NCBI RefSeq assembly: GCF_900129835.1
Contig: NZ_FQXA01000004.1
Span: forward strand, 372,001-436,000
Origin: Stutzerimonas xanthomarina DSM 18231
Lineage (GTDB): Bacteria; Pseudomonadota; Gammaproteobacteria; Pseudomonadales; Pseudomonadaceae
DNA length: 64,000 nt
Direction of reading: 5' to 3'
Position 1 is the first letter of the stretch; each line of letters opens with the position of its first letter. The translations under genes were made by a program, and so were the position numbers. Of the stretch, positions 1 to 7,173 are shown piece after piece. The notes beneath the pieces are model-generated. The model saw only the letters and a list, made by a program, of their open reading frames with translations, ran no database searches and had not been told where the DNA came from.

Positions 1-1689
1 AAGGCAGCCGAAGTCATCAAGTTCATGTTCAAGATGGGCACTCCGGTGACCATCAACCAGGTACTTGATCAGGAAACCGCTCAGCTGATCGCCGAAGAGC
101 TGGGCCACAAGGTCAAGCTGGTCAGCGACAACGCGCTTGAAGAGCAGCTGGCTGAGCTGTTGAAGTTCGAAGGCGAAGCCATTACGCGTGCGCCGGTGGT
201 GACCGTAATGGGTCACGTCGACCACGGTAAGACGTCGCTGCTCGACTACATCCGTCGCGCGAAAGTGGCTGCCGGCGAAGCGGGCGGTATCACCCAGCAC
301 ATCGGCGCCTACCATGTGGAAACAGATCGCGGCATGGTCACCTTCCTCGACACCCCTGGCCACGCCGCGTTTACCGCCATGCGTGCCCGTGGTGCGCAGG
401 CGACCGATATCGTGATCCTTGTGGTAGCAGCCGATGACGGCGTGATGCCGCAGACCATCGAGGCGATCCAGCATGCTAAGGCTGCGGGTGTTCCGCTGGT
501 GGTTGCGGTGAACAAGATCGACAAGCCTGGCGCCGATCTCGATCGGATTCGTAGCGAGTTGTCTGTTCACGAAGTGACGTCGGAAGAATGGGGCGGTGAT
601 ACGCCGTTCGTGTCGGTGTCCGCGAAGATGGGTACCGGTGTCGACGATTTGCTTGAGGCGGTGTTGCTTCAGGCCGAGATCCTTGAACTCACCGCAACGC
701 CGTCGGCTCCCGGCCGTGGTGTTGTAGTCGAATCGCGTTTGGATAAAGGTCGCGGCCCGGTCGCTACCGTGCTGGTGCAGGATGGCACGTTGCGTCAGGG
801 TGACATGGCACTGGTTGGCTCCAACTACGGCCGTATCCGCGCGATGCTCGACGAGAACGGCAAACCGATCAAGGAAGCTGGACCTTCGATTCCGGTCGAG
901 ATTCTTGGCCTCGACGGTACACCGGACGCCGGTGACGAACTCAGCGTGCTGGCTGACGAGAAGAAGGCGCGTGAAGTGGCCTTGTTCCGTCAGGGCAAGT
1001 TCCGCGAAGTGAAGCTGGCCCGTGCACATGCCGGCAAGCTGGAAAACATATTCGAGAACATGGGGCAGGAAGAGAAGAAGACGCTGAACATCGTCCTCAA
1101 ATCTGACGTCCGCGGTTCGCTGGAAGCGCTACAGGGCTCGCTCAGTGGTTTGGGTAACGATGAGGTGCAAGTGCGCGTCATCGGCGGCGGTGTCGGTGGT
1201 ATCACCGAGAGCGATGCCAACCTCGCACTGGCATCCAACGCGGTGTTGTTCGGCTTCAACGTTCGTGCCGATGCTGGCGCACGTAAGATCGTCGAGCAGG
1301 AAGGCCTGGATTTGCGTTACTACAACGTGATCTACGACATCATCGAAGACGTCAAGAAGGCCCTGACCGGCATGTTGGGCAGCGATGTCCGGGAAAACAT
1401 TCTCGGTATTGCGGAAGTGCGTGATGTGTTCCGCTCGCCGAAGTTCGGTGCCGTGGCCGGTTGCATGGTCCTTGAGGGCATGGTGCACCGCAATCGTCCG
1501 ATCCGTGTTTTGCGCGATGACGTGGTCATCTTCGAAGGCGAGCTGGAGTCCCTGCGTCGTTTCAAGGATGACGTTGCGGAAGTGCGTGCCGGCATGGAGT
1601 GCGGTATCGCGGTGAAGAGTTACAACGACGTCAAAGCTGGCGACAAGATCGAAGTGTTCGAGAAAGTCGAAGTGGCACGTTCGCTCTAA
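1..1689 (+). CDS. infB: Translation initiation factor IF-2 (C-terminal part)
   Basis: IF-2 is the GTPase that brings initiator fMet-tRNA to the 30S subunit and promotes 50S joining. The reading frame is open from base 1, so the N-terminal part lies upstream of the window; 562 codons are present. G-domain motifs are clear: GHVDHGKT (P-loop, bases 208-231), DTPGH, and NKID for guanine recognition. The rest matches IF-2 domains II, III and the fMet-tRNA-binding C-terminal domain, ending in VEVARSL. It is the first visible gene of the infB-rbfA-truB-rpsO-pnp cluster; nusA is expected just upstream by family knowledge. Only the missing 5' end is uncertain. Confidence 0.97.
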   Translation, partial: KAAEVIKFMFKMGTPVTINQVLDQETAQLIAEELGHKVKLVSDNALEEQLAELLKFEGEAITRAPVVTVMGHVDHGKTSLLDYIRRAKVAAGEAGGITQHIGAYHVETDRGMVTFLDTPGHAAFTAMRARGAQATDIVILVVAADDGVMPQTIEAIQHAKAAGVPLVVAVNKIDKPGADLDRIRSELSVHEVTSEEWGGDTPFVSVSAKMGTGVDDLLEAVLLQAEILELTATPSAPGRGVVVESRLDKGRGPVATVLVQDGTLRQGDMALVGSNYGRIRAMLDENGKPIKEAGPSIPVEILGLDGTPDAGDELSVLADEKKAREVALFRQGKFREVKLARAHAGKLENIFENMGQEEKKTLNIVLKSDVRGSLEALQGSLSGLGNDEVQVRVIGGGVGGITESDANLALASNAVLFGFNVRADAGARKIVEQEGLDLRYYNVIYDIIEDVKKALTGMLGSDVRENILGIAEVRDVFRSPKFGAVAGCMVLEGMVHRNRPIRVLRDDVVIFEGELESLRRFKDDVAEVRAGMECGIAVKSYNDVKAGDKIEVFEKVEVARSL

Positions 1690-1701
1690 CAGCAGCTGTT
1701 A

Positions 1702-1753
1702 GGCAAACCGGCGGCAAGCTTTCAGGAGAGATCCTGGAAGCTTGCCGTTTGCC
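1702..1753 (+). terminator. Strong hairpin between infB and rbfA
   Basis: Arms 1712-1727 and 1732-1747 are complementary over 16 bp with one mismatch, around a GAGA loop. An outer pair GGCAAAC/GTTTGCC (1702-1708 and 1747-1753) can extend it. No long T tract follows, so it may be a partial terminator or a processing/stability hairpin inside the operon rather than a full stop. Confidence 0.6.
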
Positions 1754-1807
1754 TTTGCAGCACAAAGTTTTTTCAGGTTTAGCAGCTTGCTGCTCAAGGC
1801 AGATTTT

Positions 1808-2197
1808 ATGGCCAAAGAATTCAGCCGTACCCAACGTATCGGCGACCAGATGCAGCGCGAGTTGGCGCAGCTCATTCAACGTGAAGTGAAAGATCCCCGT
1901 TTGGGTCTGATCACCATCACTGCAGTCGAGGTCAGTCGCGATCTGTCCCATGCCAAGATCTTCATTACGGTCATGGGCAAGGATGATGACGAAGATGCGG
2001 TCAAGGGCAATCTCCGGATTCTCAACGATGCTAGCGGTTTCCTGCGGATGCAGCTGGGCAAAGCGATGAAGTTACGTACCGTGCCACAGCTGCATTTCAA
2101 CTATGACGCCAGTGTGCGTCGCGGGGTCGAGCTGACGTCGCTCATCGAGCGTGCGGTTGCTGAAGACCGCAAGCACAGCGACGATCTTGGAGAGTAA
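1808..2197 (+). CDS. rbfA: Ribosome-binding factor A
   Basis: RbfA is a KH-like cold-shock protein that binds the 30S subunit and helps mature the 5' end of 16S rRNA. The 129-residue product starts [10 protein letters not shown]. It contains the conserved core with RLGLITIT and the segment [12 protein letters not shown], followed by the acidic stretch DDDED. Upstream in-frame codons exist, but ATG 1808 gives the normal family N-terminus and length. It ends 3 bp before the truB start codon, so translational coupling is likely. Confidence 0.95.
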   Translation: MAKEFSRTQRIGDQMQRELAQLIQREVKDPRLGLITITAVEVSRDLSHAKIFITVMGKDDDEDAVKGNLRILNDASGFLRMQLGKAMKLRTVPQLHFNYDASVRRGVELTSLIERAVAEDRKHSDDLGE

Positions 2198-2200
2198 GGT

Positions 2201-3118
2201 TTGGCCCAGGTAAAACGCGTACGCCGTGCCGTCAGCGGCATTATTCTTCTCGACAAACCTCGCGGTTTCACTTCCAACGCCGCCTTGCAGAAAGTTCGCT
2301 GGTTGCTCAACGCCGAGAAGGCGGGCCACACCGGTAGCCTCGATCCGCTGGCAACTGGCGTGCTGCCGTTGTGTTTTGGGGAGGCGACCAAGTTTTCGCA
2401 GTATCTGCTTGATGCTGACAAGGGTTATGAAACCGTTGCCCAGCTTGGCGTCACGACAACTACGGCCGATGCTGAGGGCGAGGTGATCGAGCGAAAGGAC
2501 GTCACCGTAACCCAGGCGCAGCTAGAGTCGCTATTGCCGCAGTTTCGTGGTGACCTGCAGCAGGTGCCGCCGATGTACTCGGCGCTCAAGCGTGACGGCC
2601 AGCCGTTATACAAGCTCGCGCGCGCAGGAGAAGTAGTGGAGCGTGAGCCTCGTTCTGTTACCATTGCCCGCTTGGATTTGCTGTCGTTCGAAGCGGACCG
2701 GGCGCGTCTGGCTGTCGCCTGTACCAAGGGCACCTATATCCGGACCTTGGTCGAAGACATAGGTCACGCTTTAGGCTGTGGGGCTCATGTGGCCGAGCTG
2801 AGGCGAACTCAGGCCGGGCCTTTCGACTTGACCCAGACCGTCAGTCTTGAAGAGCTGGAACGGGTACACGCCGAAGGCGGGGCAGAGGCGGTGGACGCTT
2901 TCCTCAAGCCGGTCGATAGCGGGCTTGAGCACTGGCCACTTTTGCAGCTCTCGGAGCACAGCTCGTTCTATTGGCTGCATGGTCAGCCGGTGCGTGCGCC
3001 CGAGGCACCGAAGTTCGGCATGCTGCGAGTGCAGGATCATAATGGTCGCTTCATTGGTATCGGTGAAGTGAGCGAAGACGGGCGCATCGCGCCGCGTCGA
3101 CTGATTCGGTCGGAATGA
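2201..3118 (+). CDS. truB: tRNA pseudouridine(55) synthase
   Basis: TruB converts U55 in the T-loop of tRNAs to pseudouridine. The product is 305 residues. The start is TTG at 2201, chosen because GGAG (2189-2192) sits 8 bases upstream and the N-terminus [14 protein letters not shown] fits the family. The catalytic motif [11 protein letters not shown] gives the nucleophile Asp48; [12 protein letters not shown] and the C-terminal TruB/PUA-like region follow. The start lies 3 bp after the rbfA stop and its Shine-Dalgarno is inside rbfA, consistent with coupled translation. Confidence 0.95.
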   Translation: MAQVKRVRRAVSGIILLDKPRGFTSNAALQKVRWLLNAEKAGHTGSLDPLATGVLPLCFGEATKFSQYLLDADKGYETVAQLGVTTTTADAEGEVIERKDVTVTQAQLESLLPQFRGDLQQVPPMYSALKRDGQPLYKLARAGEVVEREPRSVTIARLDLLSFEADRARLAVACTKGTYIRTLVEDIGHALGCGAHVAELRRTQAGPFDLTQTVSLEELERVHAEGGAEAVDAFLKPVDSGLEHWPLLQLSEHSSFYWLHGQPVRAPEAPKFGMLRVQDHNGRFIGIGEVSEDGRIAPRRLIRSE

Positions 3119-3197
3119 CCGATTCGTGATGCGCCCTAGGGTGTGTCGCGTTACGAGGTTGGCTGTTGGCAGGCACGGTCACACCTCTTTTAAAACA

Positions 3198-3211
3198 CGG
3201 GACATGTCCCG
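3198..3211 (+). promoter_or_regulatory. Palindrome in rpsO leader
   Basis: A perfect 14-bp palindrome, CGGGACATGTCCCG, lies 25 bp upstream of the rpsO start codon, with the Shine-Dalgarno GAAGGAG after it. S15 represses its own mRNA through leader structures in several bacteria. This element is a candidate part of such a structure, but its role is inferred only from position. Confidence 0.4.
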
Positions 3212-3235
3212 GCCTGTTCATAGAAGGAGCCCATC

Positions 3236-3505
3236 ATGGCACTTAGCGTTGAAGAAAAAGCTCAGATCGTTAGCGAGTACCAGCAAGCTGAAGGTGATAC
3301 CGGTTCGCCGGAAGTGCAGGTTGCCCTGCTGACCACCAACATCAACAAGCTGCAAGGTCACTTCAAGGCCAACGGTAAAGATCACCACTCGCGTCGTGGT
3401 CTGATCCGTATGGTTAACCAGCGCCGCAAGCTGCTGGATTACCTGAAGGGCAAGGACACCACTCGTTACAGCACCCTGATCGGTCGTCTGGGTCTGCGTC
3501 GCTAA
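3236..3505 (+). CDS. rpsO: 30S ribosomal protein S15
   Basis: S15 binds the central domain of 16S rRNA early in 30S assembly and forms an intersubunit bridge. The product is 89 residues, the standard length, with the signature region from [13 protein letters not shown] to [22 protein letters not shown] (residues about 20-75) and the usual end LIGRLGLRR. Codon choice is typical of highly expressed genes. A good ribosome-binding site (GAAGGAG) precedes the ATG. The gene has its own leader and a strong hairpin after it, so it can be made as a monocistronic mRNA as well as with pnp. Confidence 0.98.
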   Translation: MALSVEEKAQIVSEYQQAEGDTGSPEVQVALLTTNINKLQGHFKANGKDHHSRRGLIRMVNQRRKLLDYLKGKDTTRYSTLIGRLGLRR

Positions 3506-3531
3506 GCGATGCTGGTGCGAAGCTGAATGCT

Positions 3532-3569
3532 AAAGCTGGAAGTAGGGCTCGCCCTGCTTCCAGCTTTTG
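3532..3569 (+). terminator. rpsO terminator / rpsO-pnp hairpin
   Basis: Stem AAAGCTGGAAG (3532-3542) pairs with CTTCCAGCTTT, with an inner AGTAGGGC/GCCCTGCT stem and a TTTT end. It resembles the partial rpsO terminator known from the enterobacterial rpsO-pnp operon. Confidence 0.75.
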
Positions 3570-3574
3570 CCTTT

Positions 3575-3590
3575 CAGAGGTACACCTCTG
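3575..3590 (+). promoter_or_regulatory. Short hairpin in pnp leader
   Basis: CAGAGGT (3575-3581) and ACCTCTG (3584-3590) form a short stem just after the rpsO terminator. In E. coli the pnp leader is cut by RNase III and then controlled by PNPase itself. A link here is inference from position only. Confidence 0.35.
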
Positions 3591-3711
3591 GACAGCGTTC
3601 GGGTTCGATACCCTGCACTGCCCAAGAATTCGAATAAAGCGCTTCGCGCGTGGCATGGCCCGCGAGGCGTGAGAGACGTTTCCCCCAAGGCAACAAAGAG
3701 AAGGAACCACC

Positions 3712-5817
3712 GTGAACCCGGTAATCAAGAAATTTCAATTCGGTCAGTCGACCGTAACTCTCGAAACGGGCCGTATCGCCCGTCAAGCCAGTGGCGCCGT
3801 ACTGGTCACCGTTGATGACGACGTGACCGTTCTGGTCGCCGTCACCGGTGCCAAAACGGCTGACCCAAGCAAAGGCTTTTTCCCGCTTTCGGTCCACTAT
3901 CAGGAAAAGACCTACGCAGCCGGCAAAATCCCGGGTGGCTTCTTCAAGCGTGAAGCACGTCCTTCCGAAAAGGAAACGCTGACCTCGCGCCTGATCGATC
4001 GTCCAATCCGTCCGCTGTTCCCGGAAGGCTTCCAGAACGAAGTCCAAGTGATCTGCACCGTCGTATCGACGAGCAAGAAGACCGATCCGGACATCGCGGC
4101 GATGATCGGTACTTCGGCTGCGCTGGCGATTTCCGGCATTCCGTTCAACGGCCCGATCGGCGCTGCTCGCGTCGCTTTCCACCCGGAAACCGGCTATCTG
4201 TTGAACCCGACCTACGAGCAGCTCAAGGCGTCGAGCCTGGACATGGTCGTCGCCGGTACCAAAGATGCCGTCTTGATGGTCGAGTCGGAAGCCAAAGAGC
4301 TGACCGAAGACCAGATGCTGGGCGCGGTGCTTTTCGCTCACGACGAATTCCAGGCGGTGGTGCAGGCCGTTACCGAGTTGGCAGCCGAAGCGGGCAAGCC
4401 GACCTGGGACTGGCAGCCTAAGGCTGAAAATACCCAGCTGCTCAGCGCAATTCGTAGCGAATTCGGCGAGGCCATCTCGCAGGCGTACACCATCACCATC
4501 AAGCAGGACCGCTACGCGCGCCTGGGTGAGCTGAAAGACCAGGTCGTCGCCAAGTTCTCCGGTGAAGAAGGCCAGCCCTCTGCCGGTGAAGTCAAAGAAG
4601 CCTTCGGCGAAATCGAATACCGCACCGTTCGCGAGAACATCGTCAATGGCAAGCCGCGTATCGACGGTCGCGACACTCGCACTGTTCGTGGTCTGAACAT
4701 CGAAGTCGGCGTGCTGGACAAGACCCACGGCTCGGCGCTGTTCACCCGTGGCGAAACCCAGGCTCTGGTCGTGGCCACACTCGGCACTGCCCGTGACGCG
4801 CAGCTGCTAGACACCCTGGAAGGCGAGAAAAAAGACCCCTTCATGCTGCACTACAACTTCCCTCCGTACTCGGTCGGCGAATGTGGTCGCATGGGCGCAA
4901 CTGGCCGTCGCGAAATCGGTCACGGCCGTCTGGCCCGTCGTTCCGTTTCCGCCATGCTGCCGAGCGCTGACGAGTTCCCGTACACCATTCGCGTGGTTTC
5001 GGAAATCACCGAGTCCAACGGTTCCAGCTCCATGGCTTCGGTTTGTGGTGCTTCCCTCGCACTGATGGATGCCGGTGTACCGATGAAGGCGCCGGTCGCC
5101 GGTATCGCCATGGGTCTGGTCAAGGAAGGCGACAAGTTCGCTGTACTGACCGACATCCTGGGGGACGAAGACCACCTGGGCGACATGGACTTCAAGGTTG
5201 CTGGTACTGCCAAAGGCGTTACCGCGCTGCAGATGGATATCAAGATCCAGGGCATCACCGAAGAGATCATGGAGATTGCCCTGGGCCAGGCCCTGGAAGC
5301 TCGCCAGAACATCCTCGGCCAGATGAACCAAGTGATCGCACAGTCGCGTACCGAATTGTCGGCCAACGCGCCGACGATGATCGCGATGAAGATCGACCAA
5401 GACAAGATCCGTGACGTGATCGGCAAGGGCGGCGCCACCATCCGCAGCATCTGCGAAGAGACCAAGGCCTCGATTGATATCGAAGATGACGGCTCGATCA
5501 AGATCTTTGGCGAAACCAAGGAAGCTGCAGAAGCGGCGAAGCAGCGTGTTCTGGGCATTACCGCTGAGGCAGAGATCGGCAAGATTTACGTCGGCAAGGT
5601 TGAGCGTATCGTCGACTTCGGTGCATTCGTTAACATCCTTCCGGGCAAGGACGGTCTTGTGCACATCTCGATGCTGAGCGATCAGCGCGTGGAGAAAGTG
5701 ACCGACGTACTGAAAGAAGGCCAGGAAGTGAAGGTTCTGGTGCTGGACGTCGATAACCGCGGCCGTATCAAGCTGTCGATCAAGGATGTGGCTGCTGCCG
5801 AAGCATCTGGCGCATAA
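3712..5817 (+). CDS. pnp: Polynucleotide phosphorylase (PNPase)
   Basis: PNPase is a trimeric 3'-5' phosphorolytic exoribonuclease acting in mRNA decay, often in the RNase E degradosome. The product is 701 residues, full length. Start is GTG at 3712, preceded by AGAAGGAACCACC. Two RNase PH-like domains are followed by a KH domain ([13 protein letters not shown], about residues 565-615) and an S1 domain ([21 protein letters not shown], about 622-690). The gene sits after rpsO with a 206-bp leader holding two hairpins, and is followed by a clear intrinsic terminator, so the operon ends here. Confidence 0.98.
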   Translation: MNPVIKKFQFGQSTVTLETGRIARQASGAVLVTVDDDVTVLVAVTGAKTADPSKGFFPLSVHYQEKTYAAGKIPGGFFKREARPSEKETLTSRLIDRPIRPLFPEGFQNEVQVICTVVSTSKKTDPDIAAMIGTSAALAISGIPFNGPIGAARVAFHPETGYLLNPTYEQLKASSLDMVVAGTKDAVLMVESEAKELTEDQMLGAVLFAHDEFQAVVQAVTELAAEAGKPTWDWQPKAENTQLLSAIRSEFGEAISQAYTITIKQDRYARLGELKDQVVAKFSGEEGQPSAGEVKEAFGEIEYRTVRENIVNGKPRIDGRDTRTVRGLNIEVGVLDKTHGSALFTRGETQALVVATLGTARDAQLLDTLEGEKKDPFMLHYNFPPYSVGECGRMGATGRREIGHGRLARRSVSAMLPSADEFPYTIRVVSEITESNGSSSMASVCGASLALMDAGVPMKAPVAGIAMGLVKEGDKFAVLTDILGDEDHLGDMDFKVAGTAKGVTALQMDIKIQGITEEIMEIALGQALEARQNILGQMNQVIAQSRTELSANAPTMIAMKIDQDKIRDVIGKGGATIRSICEETKASIDIEDDGSIKIFGETKEAAEAAKQRVLGITAEAEIGKIYVGKVERIVDFGAFVNILPGKDGLVHISMLSDQRVEKVTDVLKEGQEVKVLVLDVDNRGRIKLSIKDVAAAEASGA

Positions 5818-5833
5818 ACATCCCAGCGACATG

Positions 5834-5859
5834 AAGAGCCCTTCGGGGCTCTTTTTTTT
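5834..5859 (+). terminator. pnp operon terminator
   Basis: Stem AGAGCCC (5835-5841), loop TTCG, stem GGGCTCT (5846-5852), then a run of T to 5859. This is a textbook intrinsic terminator. Confidence 0.95.
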
Positions 5860-5939
5860 GCGCGGGCGAAATGCAGTCAGGTCTATGAATGCGTGAGACG
5901 TATTGCAGTCTGCACGCTTCGCTTGAGCAAAACATGCAG

Positions 5940-5962
5940 AGTGCTAGTGGCAGAGTGGCACT
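5940..5962 (+). promoter_or_regulatory. Inverted repeat upstream of sigma-54 promoter
   Basis: AGTGC (5940-5944) and GCACT (5958-5962) flank a partly symmetric centre. The element lies about 75-95 bp upstream of the predicted sigma-54 start, where enhancer-binding proteins often bind. This is a candidate activator site only. Confidence 0.3.
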
Positions 5963-6011
5963 ATCTGTTTTTATGTCTTTGAATATTAAGGAAATTTATA
6001 AAGTAGTCGCT

Positions 6012-6027
6012 TGGCATGCAGCTTGCG
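6012..6027 (+). promoter_or_regulatory. Sigma-54 (RpoN) promoter of the BON gene
   Basis: TGGCATGCAGCTTGCG matches the -24/-12 consensus TGGCACGNNNNTTGCW at all conserved positions except C-to-T in the first element and the last W. The invariant GG (6013-6014) and GC (6025-6026) have the required spacing. Transcription would begin near 6037, giving a leader of about 55 bases that contains a CTGCGG/CCGCAG hairpin before the BON start codon. Confidence 0.7.
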
Positions 6028-6091
6028 ATCTATTAGTTGAACCTGCGGTAGGGCTATGCCGCAGCTACTATGAGAAACAGGAGTACCACTC

Positions 6092-6487
6092 ATGAACAAG
6101 ATCCAGACCTCTATTACTGCTGCTGCCGTTGCAACTGCCTTGAGCTTGCCGCTGGCAGGCGCTGCATTCGCCGAAACCACGTCAGCTTTTGACGAGCCCC
6201 AACCAATGATGTTGGCTGCCAGCGATACCATGGACGCCGCTGAGCACACCGCGGACGAAGCAGGTGAGGCTATGTCTGACACCTGGATCACGACCAAGGT
6301 CAAATCTGCTCTGCTGGCTGGCGACTCGACTCCAGGCATGCAGATTGAAGTTGAAACCAAGAACGGTGTCGTCTCACTGTCCGGAACTGTAGCCACTGAG
6401 GCGCAACGCGAGATGGCCATCGACAAGGCCAAGACCATCGAAGGCGTCAAGGACGTCTCTGCAGACGGCCTGAAAGCGGTAGATTAA
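6092..6487 (+). CDS. BON-domain periplasmic protein (OsmY-like)
   Basis: This is a small secreted protein of 131 residues. The N-terminus has a Sec signal peptide, with a hydrophobic core ending LAGAAFA and probable cleavage after residue 27. A single BON domain follows (about residues 66-130, DTWITTKVKSALL then VKDVSADGLKAV). BON domains are found in OsmY and in envelope-stress proteins and may bind lipid, but no enzyme activity is known. The ribosome-binding site is CAGGAG. It is a single-gene unit with a sigma-54 promoter match upstream and a strong terminator after it. The exact function is unknown. Confidence 0.9.
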   Translation: MNKIQTSITAAAVATALSLPLAGAAFAETTSAFDEPQPMMLAASDTMDAAEHTADEAGEAMSDTWITTKVKSALLAGDSTPGMQIEVETKNGVVSLSGTVATEAQREMAIDKAKTIEGVKDVSADGLKAVD

Positions 6488-6506
6488 TCCGTTCAGGTAA
6501 CACTGG

Positions 6507-6535
6507 AACCCGCTGCTTGCAGCGGGTTTTTTATT
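6507..6535 (+). terminator. Terminator of BON gene
   Basis: AACCCGCTGC, a TT loop, GCAGCGGGTT, then a T run. This is a strong intrinsic terminator between the BON gene and the convergent DUF2845 gene. Confidence 0.93.
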
Positions 6536-6540
6536 GCCGG

Positions 6541-6846
6541 TCAGCCTCGTTCGCTATCTATGTTGCGGAGGCGATTACCCTCGAAGCGTAAAAAATGGTA
6601 CATGCCATTGGTGGGGCCATACGTCCATTCTTCAATCTGGACCTCGTGGCCAAAGCCATATTCGTCTACCAGCTCCCTATACCCGGTCAGTGCACGGCTC
6701 GTTGGTTCACCGCACTTGGCTTGGACCTCGGCAGTCGAGTCGTGCAGGCTGACCAGCTTGCTTGCGCAACGGAATGTTGAGGACGCCTGCACGTGTGGTA
6801 CGCAGAGGGCGAAGGTAAGCGCAGCCAGCACGGCTCTATTTCGCAT
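6541..6846 (-). CDS. DUF2845 secreted protein (copy 2)
   Basis: The product is 101 residues with a signal peptide (cleavage likely after VQAS, near residue 22). The mature part has the DUF2845 pattern: FRCASKLVSLHDS, VQAKCGEPTSR, then VQIEEWTYGPTNGMYHFLRFEGNRL. The two conserved cysteines of the mature part could form a disulfide. Function is not known. It lies 15 bp after the homologous gene at 6862-7173, so the two are a tandem duplication in one operon below the DUF748 gene. Confidence 0.85.
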   Translation of the reverse strand: MRNRAVLAALTFALCVPHVQASSTFRCASKLVSLHDSTAEVQAKCGEPTSRALTGYRELVDEYGFGHEVQIEEWTYGPTNGMYHFLRFEGNRLRNIDSERG

Positions 6847-6861
6847 GGTGATTCCCAGAGG

Positions 6862-7173
6862 TCAGTTCGCGCGACTGGTTTCAATCCGTACCAGTCGGTT
6901 TCCCTCGAAGATGAGGATGCTGAATATGTCATTTTTGGGTCCGTATACCCATTCCTCGCGCATCATTTCGCGGCGATGGTTCGGTCCCAAGGTGTAGCCC
7001 ACCAACTCTCGCTGTGCCGGTTCGCCACATTTGCGCTCCACTTCGAAGGCACGGTCGCCTGTGCTGATCAGGTTGCTTCCACAGCGGAGGGTATCTGCCC
7101 CGACTATGGGGCTCAACAAGCCGACCGTTAGCACACAGCCTATTTCTGAAAGGCGCTTGCCAGTCCGTTTCAT
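6862..7173 (-). CDS. DUF2845 secreted protein (copy 1)
   Basis: The product is 103 residues with an N-terminal hydrophobic export signal ending near GAD. The mature part shows LRCGSNLISTGD, VERKCGEPAQRE, and MREEWVYGPKNDIFSILIFEGNRLVRIE. This is the same architecture as the next gene downstream, and the two C-terminal halves are clearly homologous. Its ATG overlaps the TGA of the DUF748 gene (ATGA), so translation is probably coupled. Role unknown; periplasmic location is inferred. Confidence 0.85.
   Translation of the reverse strand: MKRTGKRLSEIGCVLTVGLLSPIVGADTLRCGSNLISTGDRAFEVERKCGEPAQRELVGYTLGPNHRREMMREEWVYGPKNDIFSILIFEGNRLVRIETSRAN

Noticed and set aside
4807..5832. 341-codon minus-strand open frame opposite pnp
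   Set aside because: PNPase is certain on the plus strand; the antisense product has no recognisable domain.
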